A stretch of DNA of 64,000 nt from Acidobacteriota bacterium (GCA_018268995.1 JAFDVL010000048.1:7431-71430), one strand, 5' to 3'; shown: positions 17,249 to 26,341, numbered from the stretch's first letter. Notes: generated from the sequence alone by a model not told the origin. A program made the numbers and translations.

Positions 17249-18685
17249 TCAGTTCAGTGTTGTCGTCAGGAATTTGGTTTCAATTTCCTTCAGTAATTTG
17301 CCTTGCGAATAAATGCCAAACTTGACGTTCATATCCCCGCCGGAAGTTTCTTCTTTCGGCATTGCCAGGAAAAATCGTCCGGTCTTTTCGGTAATACGGG
17401 GGACAGGAGAAAATTCACCGACCATCGTAATCTGCCCTTTTTGGGGCGAAATTAATTTCAACTCTACTGGAACATCGTGGGCTTGTTTATTCGCCACCTG
17501 CAACAAATAGAAATTGAGAATCTCGCCATTTGCCTGTTTCTGCGCCAGTGAACCAGGTTGCCGTAAGATCAGGACTTCGGTCATCGGGCGGCGAATGAAG
17601 AAGAAAAGAAAGAGACACGTAATTAAAAGCCACACGCCCGTATAGCCCAAAATGCGGGGCGAGAGCCAATGCGATTTGCCATCCTTGATCGTCGTAAGTG
17701 ACGTGTACCGAATTAACCCGCGCGGCTTTTTGATCTTGTCCATAACGCTGTTGCAGGCATCAATACACGCCGTGCAATTCACGCATTCCAGTTGGATGCC
17801 GTTGCGAATATCAATTCCCGTCGGACAAACTTCGACGCATTGTTTGCAATCCACGCAATCACCGCGTGCCGGTACAGCTTCAGTCGCAATTCGCTTGGGA
17901 TCAATTTTGACCAGCTTGCCACGTGGTTCGCCGCGTTTGAAATCATACGAAACGGCAATCGTGTTTACATCCACCAGCGCCGATTGATAACGTCCGTACG
18001 GGCAAACAATGATGCAGGCTTGTTCCCGAAACCAGGCAAACACGCCGTAAAACAGAAAGCTGAAAACCAGGATGGCGAACAACCCTACCAGATGCTGCGA
18101 TGGCGGATCGGTGACAATTTTCTTTAGTTCGTCAATCCCAATAATGTAGGACAAAAACATATTGGCAATGAAGAATGACAAAACAAAGAAAATCGCCTGC
18201 TTGAGCACTTTCTTAATCGCTTTGCCCGGTGTCATGGGCGCTTCGTTATATTGTCGTTGCTGCCGCCCATCGCCCTCAAACAAATACTCGATCTTGCGAA
18301 AGAGCATTTCCAGAAAGATCGTTTGCGGGCACAACCATCCGCACCAGATGCGGCCAAAGACGGCTGTAAACAAAAAGATCGAAATCAGCGCCGTCAGGAT
18401 TCCCAACACCACCAGATAAAAATCCTGCGGGAAAAACACCAACCCAAAGAAGACAAACTTCCGTTCGATGATATTGAAAAGCATGAACGGGTGCCCATCC
18501 ACTTTGATAAAAGGCGCGCCGAACAGAAACACAAACAGCAGCCAGCTGACAATGGTCCGAGCCTTGTAAAACTTGCCACTGGGTTTCTTCGGATAAAGCC
18601 AGTTCCGCGCGCCTTCTTCACCAATGGAAGAGACCTTGTTACGAAAGCTATCAGGTGTATTGGTTGGAGCTTGTACGACAGACAT
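17249..18685 (-). CDS. ccoG: CcoG/FixG/RdxA polyferredoxin, cbb3 assembly
   Basis: This 478-residue membrane protein has several membrane helices in its N-terminal half. It carries CGWLCPQT and CIIVCPYGRY motifs and two [4Fe-4S] sets, CVDCKQCVEVCPTG and CVNCTACIDACN. A periplasmic Ig-like C-terminal domain follows (about 370-478). CcoG acts in copper reduction for cbb3 oxidase maturation. It follows ccoP by six bases in the operon. Confidence 0.94.
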   Translation of the reverse strand: MSVVQAPTNTPDSFRNKVSSIGEEGARNWLYPKKPSGKFYKARTIVSWLLFVFLFGAPFIKVDGHPFMLFNIIERKFVFFGLVFFPQDFYLVVLGILTALISIFLFTAVFGRIWCGWLCPQTIFLEMLFRKIEYLFEGDGRQQRQYNEAPMTPGKAIKKVLKQAIFFVLSFFIANMFLSYIIGIDELKKIVTDPPSQHLVGLFAILVFSFLFYGVFAWFREQACIIVCPYGRYQSALVDVNTIAVSYDFKRGEPRGKLVKIDPKRIATEAVPARGDCVDCKQCVEVCPTGIDIRNGIQLECVNCTACIDACNSVMDKIKKPRGLIRYTSLTTIKDGKSHWLSPRILGYTGVWLLITCLFLFFFIRRPMTEVLILRQPGSLAQKQANGEILNFYLLQVANKQAHDVPVELKLISPQKGQITMVGEFSPVPRITEKTGRFFLAMPKEETSGGDMNVKFGIYSQGKLLKEIETKFLTTTLN

Positions 18686-18691
18686 AATGTG

Positions 18692-19405
18692 TTACTTCTT
18701 TGTAGCCTTGGCCTGTGCGACAGGCTCGGCTTTTTTAGCCACCACCTTGGCGTCCTTCGCCGCTTTTTCATCCTTCGGCTTTTCCCCTGCTGCCATTGCT
18801 TTTTCTGCTTCCGGGACAAACTTCACTTCGCGCGCGGGATCAATCGGTTTCGGATTTGCCGGATTGGAACCTTTCATCGAAAGAATAAAACTGGCAACTT
18901 GCAGCACCTGCCGATCTGAAAGCCGAGCATTTGTGCCGAATGGCTGCATGCCTTTGTCAGGATAGCCGATTTTGATGCTGGTCATAATGGCTTTTAAATC
19001 GCCACCGTGAATCCAGAATTCATCGGTCAGATTTGGGCCGACCATACCGCCAAGATCATTGCGGTGGCAGGTAAAACAGGTGTTGGTCGAGCCATTAAAA
19101 ATGGTCTTGCCCGCTTCCAACGATGCGCTATCGGTTAAGACTGCGATGGCGACTTGTTCCTGTGCCCCGGCAGGTTCTTTTGATTTATTGAAAGCGGCCA
19201 CTTCCTGCTCATACTCCTGCTTGGAGGATGGCCCATCTGCCATGTGATATTGAATGATGTACCCAAAGGCAAAAACGACGGTAAAAATAAAGCCAATCAG
19301 CCACCACATCGGCATGTCGTTATCAAATTCTAAAATGCCGTCCGCATCGTGGCCTTTCAATAAAGTATCTTTATCTTGTCCAGTGAGAATATCTTTTTCA
19401 GCCAT
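18692..19405 (-). CDS. ccoP: CcoP-like cbb3 oxidase subunit III with a single haem
   Basis: This 237-residue protein has the CcoP N-terminal signature (HDADGILEFDNDMPMWW), one membrane helix (about 35-53) and one class I haem domain with CFTCHRNDLGGMVGPNL; a later Met in GMQPFG can be the axial ligand. Classical CcoP has two haem domains, so this is a short, monohaem type. The C terminus (about 190-237) is a Lys/Ala-rich tail like a low-complexity spacer. It sits three bases after ccoQ. Confidence 0.9.
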   Translation of the reverse strand: MAEKDILTGQDKDTLLKGHDADGILEFDNDMPMWWLIGFIFTVVFAFGYIIQYHMADGPSSKQEYEQEVAAFNKSKEPAGAQEQVAIAVLTDSASLEAGKTIFNGSTNTCFTCHRNDLGGMVGPNLTDEFWIHGGDLKAIMTSIKIGYPDKGMQPFGTNARLSDRQVLQVASFILSMKGSNPANPKPIDPAREVKFVPEAEKAMAAGEKPKDEKAAKDAKVVAKKAEPVAQAKATKK

Positions 19406-19408
19406 AAC

Positions 19409-19594
19409 TTAGTCCTCTCTGCGATGTTCTCGCGGGTCTTGTTCCAGCGGCAGTTCAGCCATACGTTGCAAATGTTCTTTGTCAGCTTTGAAGAACCAGA
19501 TGATGGCTGACATAAACACCGAGAAGAAAATCAGCATGGAAATCAATGGGAAGATGCCAACTCCTTCGATGGTTTGTAAGACGTTTTTATACAT
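19409..19594 (-). CDS. ccoQ: CcoQ/FixQ small cbb3 oxidase subunit
   Basis: This 61-residue single-helix membrane protein (helix about 13-34) has a charged C-terminal tail (EQDPREHRRED). Size, topology and position between ccoNO and ccoP identify it as CcoQ, which stabilises the CcoP interaction. Confidence 0.87.
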   Translation of the reverse strand: MYKNVLQTIEGVGIFPLISMLIFFSVFMSAIIWFFKADKEHLQRMAELPLEQDPREHRRED

Positions 19595-19646
19595 AAATGA
19601 TTCCTTTGCCGTGGGGAGCGTATCCGATACGCTCCCCGCGATTTAT

Positions 19647-21824
19647 TTACTTCCGTGCGGTTTCCTGTGTCCCGGCATTTTCGGCCTTGATGTCTGCCGG
19701 TTTGGCTTTGATGTCAGTGCCGAGGCGTTGCATATAAGCAATCAAGGCGATGATCTCTCTATTAGGAGAAATCTTGGCCCCTGATTGTTCCAAATTGGCG
19801 GCGATCTTGGCGGCTTGTGCTTTGGCGTCATTCACTGCCTGAGCCTCGTAGCCGTCAGGATAGGGCACGCCTAATTTGCGCAACGTGATGATCTTGCCTT
19901 CGGTGTGGCTGTAATCCGTGTCGTTGTCATACATCCACGTATATGCAGGCATGATCGAACCTGGCGAAGTCGAACGCGGTTCCTTCATGTGCATGTAATG
20001 CCAGGAGTCCGGGTACTTGCCGCCCAGGCGATGCAAATCCGGCCCCGTGCGACGTGATCCCCACAGGAAGGGGTGATCATAAATAAACTCACCGACTTTG
20101 GAATATTCGCCATAGCGTTCTGTTTCTGAGCGGAAGGGGCGAATCATCTGCGAGTGGCAATTGTTGCAGCCTTCGCGGATGTACAGGTCGCGTCCTTCGA
20201 CTTCCAGCGGTGAATATGGTTTCACGCTGGCAATGGTTGGGATGTTGGACTTGATGACTGCGGTGGGAACATATTCCACGATGCCACCAATCACAACCGC
20301 AACCAACGACAACACCGCAAAACGAAGAGGGCGGCCTTCGAGCTTCCGATGCCAATGTTCTTTGCCGCTATGGGCAATGACAGGTTCTTGCGCCGGGGCT
20401 TCTGCCGCTTCATCCGCCACCAGCTTGCCGGACTTCGCAGTCTTGAAGATGTTGTATGTTCCAAGCAATGCGCCCACGATGTACAACGATCCACCAACCA
20501 CGCGCAGCAAATACATCGGCAGAATCTGGGTGACCGTTTCGAGAAACACGGGATAACGCAACACCCCATCGGGAGTGAATTCCTTCCACATCAGGCTTTG
20601 TGTGATGCCCGCCCAATACAGCGGAATCGCGTAAAACAGAATGCCGAGTGTCGCGAACCAGAAGTGCGCGTTCGCTAATTTCTTCGAGAACAATTCCGTG
20701 CGGTAAATCTTCGGAAAGATGTAATACAAAATGGCAAATGCCACGCCACCATTCCACGTCAGCGCACCCAGATGCACGTGTCCGATGGTGTAATCAGTGT
20801 AGTGCGTGATTGCGTTCACGTTCTTCAGCGACATCATCGGCCCTTCAAACGTGGACATGCCATAAGCCGTAATCGCAATGACGAAGAACTTCAGCACCGG
20901 GCTTTCACGTACGCGATCCCACGCGCCACGCAACGTCAGCAAGCCGTTGATCATGCCGCCCCACGATGGCGCAATCAGCATGATTGAAAACACCGTGCCG
21001 AGCGATTGTGCCCAGTCCGGCAGCGAGGTGTACAACAAGTGGTGCGGCCCCGCCCAGATATACAGGAAGATCAACGCCCAGAAGTGGATGATCGAAAGGC
21101 GATAGGAGTAAACAGGCCGTTCCGCCGCCTTCGGCACGAAGTAATACATAATGCCGAGGAACGGCGTGGTCAGGAAGAACGCGACAGCGTTGTGTCCATA
21201 CCACCATTGCACCAGCGCATCCTGCACACCGGCATACATCGAATAGCTCTTGAGGAAGGTGACAGGCAACTCCAGCGAATTCACCACGTGCAACATCGCC
21301 ACCGTCAGGAACGTCGCAATGTAAAACCAGATGGCGACGTACATATGCTTTTCACGGCGCTTGAAGATGGTGCCCATCATATTCACACCAAACACCACCC
21401 ACACCAGTGTGATCGCGATGTCAATCGGCCATTCCAGTTCGGCGTATTCCTTGCTTGATGTGATCCCGAAAGGCAGCGTCAGCGCGGCAGAAACGATGAT
21501 CAATTGCCAGCCCCAGAAATGCGCTTTGCTCAAGGCATCACTGAACATGCGCGCCTTGCACAAGCGTTGGAGCGAATAATAAACACCGACGAAAATCGCA
21601 TTGCCCGCAAAAGCAAAAATGACAGCATTGGTATGAAGCGGGCGCAAACGACCATACGAAAGGAAGGGGATGAAGCCTAAGAAATCTGGCCAACGCAATT
21701 TGATCGCGACGATCAGGCCAACAAGGAATCCGACGATTCCCCACACCACCATAGCAATGGCGAAGTCGCGTACAATTTTATTATCGTATTCAAACTTCTC
21801 TACGCGCAGGTTTTCACTCTGCAT
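19647..21824 (-). CDS. ccoN: Fused CcoN-CcoO, cbb3 cytochrome c oxidase subunits I and II
   Basis: This 725-residue protein joins the catalytic haem-copper subunit I (about 1-480, twelve or more membrane helices, the typical GHNAVAFFLTTPF and GPHHLLYTSLPDW segments) to the monohaem CcoO domain (about 500-690). The CcoO part holds the haem motif CNNCH at 553-557, the SQMIRPFRSETERYGEYS signature and a Met ligand in GSIMPAYTW. Most cbb3 operons encode these as two genes; fused versions are known in some phyla. The enzyme reduces O2 to water at low oxygen and pumps protons. It overlaps ccoS by 11 bases. Confidence 0.95.
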   Translation of the reverse strand: MQSENLRVEKFEYDNKIVRDFAIAMVVWGIVGFLVGLIVAIKLRWPDFLGFIPFLSYGRLRPLHTNAVIFAFAGNAIFVGVYYSLQRLCKARMFSDALSKAHFWGWQLIIVSAALTLPFGITSSKEYAELEWPIDIAITLVWVVFGVNMMGTIFKRREKHMYVAIWFYIATFLTVAMLHVVNSLELPVTFLKSYSMYAGVQDALVQWWYGHNAVAFFLTTPFLGIMYYFVPKAAERPVYSYRLSIIHFWALIFLYIWAGPHHLLYTSLPDWAQSLGTVFSIMLIAPSWGGMINGLLTLRGAWDRVRESPVLKFFVIAITAYGMSTFEGPMMSLKNVNAITHYTDYTIGHVHLGALTWNGGVAFAILYYIFPKIYRTELFSKKLANAHFWFATLGILFYAIPLYWAGITQSLMWKEFTPDGVLRYPVFLETVTQILPMYLLRVVGGSLYIVGALLGTYNIFKTAKSGKLVADEAAEAPAQEPVIAHSGKEHWHRKLEGRPLRFAVLSLVAVVIGGIVEYVPTAVIKSNIPTIASVKPYSPLEVEGRDLYIREGCNNCHSQMIRPFRSETERYGEYSKVGEFIYDHPFLWGSRRTGPDLHRLGGKYPDSWHYMHMKEPRSTSPGSIMPAYTWMYDNDTDYSHTEGKIITLRKLGVPYPDGYEAQAVNDAKAQAAKIAANLEQSGAKISPNREIIALIAYMQRLGTDIKAKPADIKAENAGTQETARK

Positions 21825-22020
21825 AGTTTATTCCTCCAACTTTATTTTCAGACGAAATAGTTTTCGCTTGATCCTGGGGTTGACGATCCTCGAACAGGAT
21901 ACGGACGGCGGGTGTGTAGCGGTCTTCGTATTGCCCTGATTTCACGGCCCAGAAAAAGCAGCCTAGAAAGAACAATGCCGCCATCAAACTAAACCCGATT
22001 AGGATAAATATGACCTCCAT
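21814..22020 (-). CDS. ccoS: CcoS cbb3 oxidase maturation protein
   Basis: This 68-residue protein has one N-terminal helix (MEVIFILIGFSLMAALFFLG) and a GQYEDRYTPAVRIL segment matching CcoS, which is needed to insert haem and copper into cbb3 oxidase. The ATG at 22020 follows AGGAG; the open frame runs on to 22149 but those codons carry no recognisable protein. It opens the operon and overlaps ccoNO by 11 bases. A GCAGGCA/TGCCTGC hairpin lies just before its ribosome site. Confidence 0.9.
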   Translation of the reverse strand: MEVIFILIGFSLMAALFFLGCFFWAVKSGQYEDRYTPAVRILFEDRQPQDQAKTISSENKVGGINYAE

Positions 22021-22034
22021 AAACTCCTGGGGGT

Positions 22035-22052
22035 GCAGGCACCCTTGCCTGC
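22035..22052. repeat. Short GC-rich hairpin ahead of ccoS
   Basis: A perfect 7-bp inverted repeat, GCAGGCA-CCCT-TGCCTGC, ends 14 bases before the ccoS start and just before its ribosome site. It resembles one unit of the short GC-rich palindromes common between genes in related genomes. It could affect translation of the first cbb3 gene. Confidence 0.5.
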
Positions 22053-22096
22053 TTTGGGTAATACCGAAAAAAACAAATTGTTCTTGAAAAGAAACT

Positions 22097-22108
22097 GTGT
22101 GCGCACAC
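22097..22108. promoter_or_regulatory. 12-bp palindrome GTGTGCGCACAC upstream of the cbb3 operon
   Basis: A perfect palindrome 77 bases upstream of the ccoS start codon. Its position fits an operator for the oxidase operon, but no known regulator can be named from the sequence. Confidence 0.3.
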
Positions 22109-22146
22109 TCACCGATGGCGGGTTGTTTGCGCTTCAGAAAACTGGC

Positions 22147-22243
22147 CACTGGTCATTTGCCTAGTTGCTAAAGTAGAGGAGACAGACTCTTCAGCAAGGG
22201 TAACTTTCTTGGGAGCCAACCAAAAAAAGACAAATGACCAGTG
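22147..22243. repeat. 97-bp segment bounded by 13-bp inverted repeats
   Basis: CACTGGTCATTTG at 22147-22159 is repeated in perfect inverse at 22231-22243. The segment lies between the small secreted protein and the ccoS leader. A related block (CACTGGTCATTGATCATTGG) occurs before cheA near 54572-54591, so this may be a dispersed repeat. Confidence 0.5.
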
Positions 22244-22255
22244 TCAAACCAAGAT

Positions 22256-22648
22256 TTACGAAACACGATGTGCGTTTATGCTGCCCGCAAATTGAATCTC
22301 CTGGATTTCCGCCACATCAAAAGCGGTGTGGCGACGCGTGGCAACAATCATGAATTTGTCCGCTTTGCCGCGCTGTACGGCTTCGCAGCGGAAGGACACC
22401 ACCAACTCTTTTGAGTTGTCTGGATTGACTCTGTAAAAAAGAATGCACTCTTCGCCACGAGCCTTTTTGTCATCATCGTGCATGACCAGATAGTCGCCGT
22501 ATAGTAAGACTCCTTTGAGCTTGTACATTTCATTAAATCGAACTTTGGCAACTTCCTGATGCTTGTGATGATCATCGGCTTGTAAGGCAGTTAGATTGAT
22601 CAATGACAAGGCGCTAAAGATTATGGTTATGATAAAAAAACGCTTCAT
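22256..22648 (-). CDS. Small secreted His-rich protein of unknown function
   Basis: This 130-residue protein has a clear signal peptide (about 1-24), a DDHHKH cluster right after it, and a beta-rich body with two cysteines (C69 and C88 by count, approximate). No family is recognised. It lies between ccoI and ccoS on the same strand, so it may belong to oxidase biogenesis or periplasmic metal handling; the His cluster at the mature N terminus would suit copper or nickel binding. This is inference from position and composition. Confidence 0.7.
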   Translation of the reverse strand: MKRFFIITIIFSALSLINLTALQADDHHKHQEVAKVRFNEMYKLKGVLLYGDYLVMHDDDKKARGEECILFYRVNPDNSKELVVSFRCEAVQRGKADKFMIVATRRHTAFDVAEIQEIQFAGSINAHRVS

Positions 22649-22855
22649 GTTAGCTCTCTATCCTGTGGCACTGGAACGCGTGCCATTCAGTAAAAAATAT
22701 CTTTGAGGGGTAATCCTCAATCAGGGAGGTAGCATTTCTCGTGCCTGACGGAATTGCTTGTGAAAAGGTGTGTTTGAATCTGTAATTGTGGAAAAATTCG
22801 CACTGAGGGTGGGGGAATTTGCGAAGCTGGTGAAAACTGCTGGCGCTGCCAGATC

Positions 22856-25372
22856 TTATTTTTGCACGATGCCTTTTTCGCGGATTTTCATTGCCCCCCA
22901 GGCGACGGCAACGACTGACCAGGAGCTAAGCGGCATAAAGATCGCCGTGACTAGCGGAGACAGTTGTCCCGTGACGGCTAATGCCAGACCAATTGCGTTG
23001 TACACCAGCGACAGCAAAAACGCCGCGATCAGCACGCGCAAGGCGTATCGCGCAAAGTTAATGTACACCGGCAGGCGATGGAGTTGCTCGGCATCCAGAA
23101 TCGCATCGCAGGCCGGCGTAAATGCACTGGTGTCTTCGGTCAGCGCAATGCCCACATGACTTTGCTGCAACGCGCCTGCGTCATTCAGTCCATCGCCAAT
23201 CATGCCAACGACCTTATGTTCTTCTTGTAGCTGTTTTACAAATCGCAGCTTGTCTTCCGGCTTCTGATAAAACGCCAGATTTTCTGCCTGCTGAAAGAGG
23301 GGCATCAGGTGCGTGCGTTCGTGGTCGTTATCCCCGGAAATCAGATACAAATCCTGCGCGCCCCGCAACGATGCAAATAGCTCCGCTAAACCCGCACGAT
23401 AGGCAGTCGTGATCTGGAAGCCACCTCGATAACGGCCATCTATTTCGACGTGTACAGTCGAAGCATTATTTTGTGGGGGTACTGTTGTTTGGGTGCGTTC
23501 ACTAATCCAGGCAGGCGAGCCGAGCGCGATTGAATGCCCGTCAATATTGCCTTCGATTCCTTTGCCCGCAACTTCCTGAAACGTATTTTCACCGCAGAGA
23601 TACAGCGGCGGCGCAGCGGATCGCAGAGGTTCCTTCCCGTTGTTCTCTGTGAAACTCTGCGTTACCTCTGCGTCTCTGTGGTGAAAGAAATTGCTGAGTA
23701 TTTGCCGACTCAACGGATGGGTTGAATGCTGCAAACTTTCAGCAATCATCGCCCGTTCAGCTTCAGCCAGCGGCTCGCCTTCAAAACGAACTTGTGCCTG
23801 TCCTGCGTGGGTGAGTGTTCCTGTCTTATCAAAGACAATCGCATTCAGCTTGGCCAAATCCGGCACGACGCCAACGTTTTTCAAATAAAATTTTGCCTTG
23901 CCAAAGATGGCAACGGCGGCACCGAGCGTAAATGGCGCAGCCAATGTCAGCGCACACGGACAGGCGATAATCAGGACAGCCGTGAATACGCTGAGCGATT
24001 TGCTGACGTCCGGCCACCAGTAAATCGCGGCTCCGGTTGCAATTGCGGTGACGATGATCGTGAAGTATTTGCCGAACGCATCGGAAATATCCAACAGGGA
24101 GGTTCGCTTCTCTTTGCGGAAGGCTTCGTTATTCCAAAGCTGAGTCAGATAGCTGTGCGAAACAGCTTTGCTGACGACCAGTTTCGCGCCTGCACCAACA
24201 ACTCTGCCACCCGCATAAATGATGGCACCGCTGTTGACTTCAACCGGGTCGGCTTCGCCCGTCACAAAGCTGTAATCAATGCTTGCCTGAGCTGATTTGA
24301 GTACGCTGTCAGCAGGCACCAATTCGCAATTGCGCACAAAGATTTCATCCCCTGTTTGCAGTTTTGAGACGGGCACATACTCTTCTTTTCCGTTTTGGAG
24401 TCGCGCGACTGATAGCGGAAAATACGCGGCATAATTGCGATCAAATGAAAGCGAGTCGAATGTCTTTTTCTGAAAGATTTTTCCAATCAGCAGGAAGAAC
24501 ACCAGTCCTGTAAATGAATCCAGATACCCTGTGCCGACGCCGCTCAAAATGTCATACAGGCTGCGGAAGTAAAGCGCAGAAATCCCCAATGCAACCGGCA
24601 CATCAAGCGAGATTTTCCGCTGCCTGAGCGAATACCACGAGGAAACAAAATAATCTGAGGCGCTGTACACCAGGACTGGGGTTGAGAACACAACGCTGAG
24701 CCAGGCAAATAATGTTTTGAATTGAGCGCTTAACACCGCTGTCGTATCCAGATAATCCGGGAAGGAAAAGATCATGACGTTGCCGAACGCAAAGCCTGCC
24801 AGTCCAATTTTTAAATACAGCGTGCGATTACTCAGGTCGGCTTCTTTTCTGCCTACCGTAACACTATCCAGACGAATTTCCGGCTCATAGCCGAGCTTCG
24901 TCAGCAACCCAACCACTTCGCTTAGTTTCGCCTCTTGCTCGCGGAAGGTGATGGCGATTTCCTTCTTCAGAAAGTTGACCTCTGAACGCAGAATTGCCGG
25001 GTTGATTTTGTAGAGATTTTCGAGCAACCAGATGCAGGAAGCGCAATGAATCTGAGGCAGGCGAAAGGTAGTTTTCGCCATCGTCCCATCGCTGAATTGA
25101 ATTAATGCACGACGCACGGATTCATCATCCAGATACTCAAAGCGGCTTGTTTTCGCTTGCTTAAAGGTGAACTTGGCACGTTCGTCAAAATCGTAATACG
25201 TGCAGAGATTACTTTCCTGCAAAATTTCAAAGACTGTCTTGCAGCCCGCACAACAAAACATTTTGTTATCGGCATGCACCGCATCACGATCACAGATTTC
25301 GCCACAATGAAAACAAAGCGCGTCGGTTTTCGCTATGAGAGGAGCCGTCAAGGTTGCTGCGTATTCATTCAT
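22856..25372 (-). CDS. ccoI: CcoI copper-translocating P1B ATPase with a repeat-derived insert
   Basis: This 838-residue inner-membrane pump has an N-terminal metal-binding Cys set (CFHCG at 20-24, CCAGC at 40-44), a heavy-metal domain with HCASC (109-113), eight membrane helices, the CPC channel motif at 471-473, the phosphorylated Asp515 in DKTGTLT, the nucleotide-domain HP motif in STHPLS and GDGLNDAGAL. CcoI exports copper for cbb3 oxidase assembly. Residues about 563-595 are encoded by a 100-bp palindromic repeat inserted in frame between the HP motif and the GKGIEG motif, where relatives have a much shorter link. It is transcribed toward ccoS. Confidence 0.93.
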   Translation of the reverse strand: MNEYAATLTAPLIAKTDALCFHCGEICDRDAVHADNKMFCCAGCKTVFEILQESNLCTYYDFDERAKFTFKQAKTSRFEYLDDESVRRALIQFSDGTMAKTTFRLPQIHCASCIWLLENLYKINPAILRSEVNFLKKEIAITFREQEAKLSEVVGLLTKLGYEPEIRLDSVTVGRKEADLSNRTLYLKIGLAGFAFGNVMIFSFPDYLDTTAVLSAQFKTLFAWLSVVFSTPVLVYSASDYFVSSWYSLRQRKISLDVPVALGISALYFRSLYDILSGVGTGYLDSFTGLVFFLLIGKIFQKKTFDSLSFDRNYAAYFPLSVARLQNGKEEYVPVSKLQTGDEIFVRNCELVPADSVLKSAQASIDYSFVTGEADPVEVNSGAIIYAGGRVVGAGAKLVVSKAVSHSYLTQLWNNEAFRKEKRTSLLDISDAFGKYFTIIVTAIATGAAIYWWPDVSKSLSVFTAVLIIACPCALTLAAPFTLGAAVAIFGKAKFYLKNVGVVPDLAKLNAIVFDKTGTLTHAGQAQVRFEGEPLAEAERAMIAESLQHSTHPLSRQILSNFFHHRDAEVTQSFTENNGKEPLRSAAPPLYLCGENTFQEVAGKGIEGNIDGHSIALGSPAWISERTQTTVPPQNNASTVHVEIDGRYRGGFQITTAYRAGLAELFASLRGAQDLYLISGDNDHERTHLMPLFQQAENLAFYQKPEDKLRFVKQLQEEHKVVGMIGDGLNDAGALQQSHVGIALTEDTSAFTPACDAILDAEQLHRLPVYINFARYALRVLIAAFLLSLVYNAIGLALAVTGQLSPLVTAIFMPLSSWSVVAVAWGAMKIREKGIVQK
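23587..23686. repeat. Palindromic repeat inserted in frame inside ccoI
   Basis: The element begins with TTTCACCGCAGAG and ends with the near inverse CTCTGTGGTGAAA, with further internal CTCTG/CAGAG repeats. That is the pattern of a widespread intergenic palindromic repeat. Here it lies within the ccoI nucleotide-binding domain and reads through without a stop, adding about 33 residues. Confidence 0.75.
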
Positions 25373-25604
25373 AATTTGTGCAGAAAATTCCTCAGCCTAA
25401 AACTACAGGTGGGGGAAAATACACAATCCCCCTCTCTTTTTCCTGATGTGGCAACTTTCAGACCGCAGCAGCTCCCGCGTTGCGATGGCGTAAGGCACTG
25501 ATTCGATTGCGAATATTTTCCCGCCAAGCGTCGGTTTCCCTTTCTGGCATCTTTCTTGCTGGAAGGAACTGCAAATCTCGTGAAAGTAGAAAGGAGCTTG
25601 ACTA

Positions 25605-26291
25605 ATGAGATTCCGAGATCGGAGCGAGGCCGGGAAGCAGTTGGCAAATAATTTGAGAAATTATGCGAACGATCCTGACGCAATCGTGCTGGCATTACCA
25701 CGTGGTGGCGTGCCTGTGGGTTATGAAGTCGCAAAGGCTTTGCATTTACCGTTCGATGTTTTTTTAGTTCGTAAGTTAGGCGTGCCCGGTCACGGCGAGC
25801 TGGCAATGGGCGCAATTGCTTCAGGGGGAGTACGCATCCTGAATGACGATGTTGTCAATTACCTGCATATTTCGCCAGAGGCTATTGAGCAGGTTGAGCA
25901 GGCCGAACAGCGTGAACTGGCGCGCCGGGAGCAGTTGTATCGTGGCACTCGCGCAATGCCTAAGCTGGCCGGGAAAACGGTGATTCTGGTGGACGATGGG
26001 ATGGCCACGGGATCAAGCATGCGGGCAGCAGTTACCGCATTACGCAACAGTCATCCCACGCGGGTGATTGTCGCTGCGCCTGTGGCGGCCAGCACAACGT
26101 GCGAGGCATTTGAATCAATGGCAGACGACATCGTCTGCGTTTGTGATCGCACGTGTGATCCTTTCTATGCAGTTGGGCTTTGGTATGACGATTTTCGCCA
26201 AACCACCGATGCAGAGGTTCGCGACTTTTTGGAGCGGGCTTCAAACAGGATGGCGACCGTCAAAAACAATCAGCGCGAATATGCTGCCTGA
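25605..26291 (+). CDS. Phosphoribosyltransferase-family protein
   Basis: This 228-residue protein has the type I phosphoribosyltransferase fold with the PRPP loop VILVDDGMATGSSMRAA (about 127-143) and an N-terminal ALPRGGVPVGYEVA segment. This subgroup often lies beside stress or CBS-domain genes and its substrate is usually unknown; a purine base or another pyrophosphate donor reaction is possible. A ribosome site (AAAGGAG) precedes the ATG. The next gene starts 51 bases downstream on the same strand, so they are probably co-transcribed. Confidence 0.87.
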   Translation: MRFRDRSEAGKQLANNLRNYANDPDAIVLALPRGGVPVGYEVAKALHLPFDVFLVRKLGVPGHGELAMGAIASGGVRILNDDVVNYLHISPEAIEQVEQAEQRELARREQLYRGTRAMPKLAGKTVILVDDGMATGSSMRAAVTALRNSHPTRVIVAAPVAASTTCEAFESMADDIVCVCDRTCDPFYAVGLWYDDFRQTTDAEVRDFLERASNRMATVKNNQREYAA

Positions 26292-26341
26292 CACCGTGAG
26301 GCGTGCTTGTTTGTGTGCTACGCCATCCCGGAGTTCAAATT

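Noticed and set aside
22021..22149. N-terminal extension of CcoS
   Set aside because: The extra 43 codons include a palindromic repeat, and a good ribosome site precedes the internal ATG that gives a normal CcoS.
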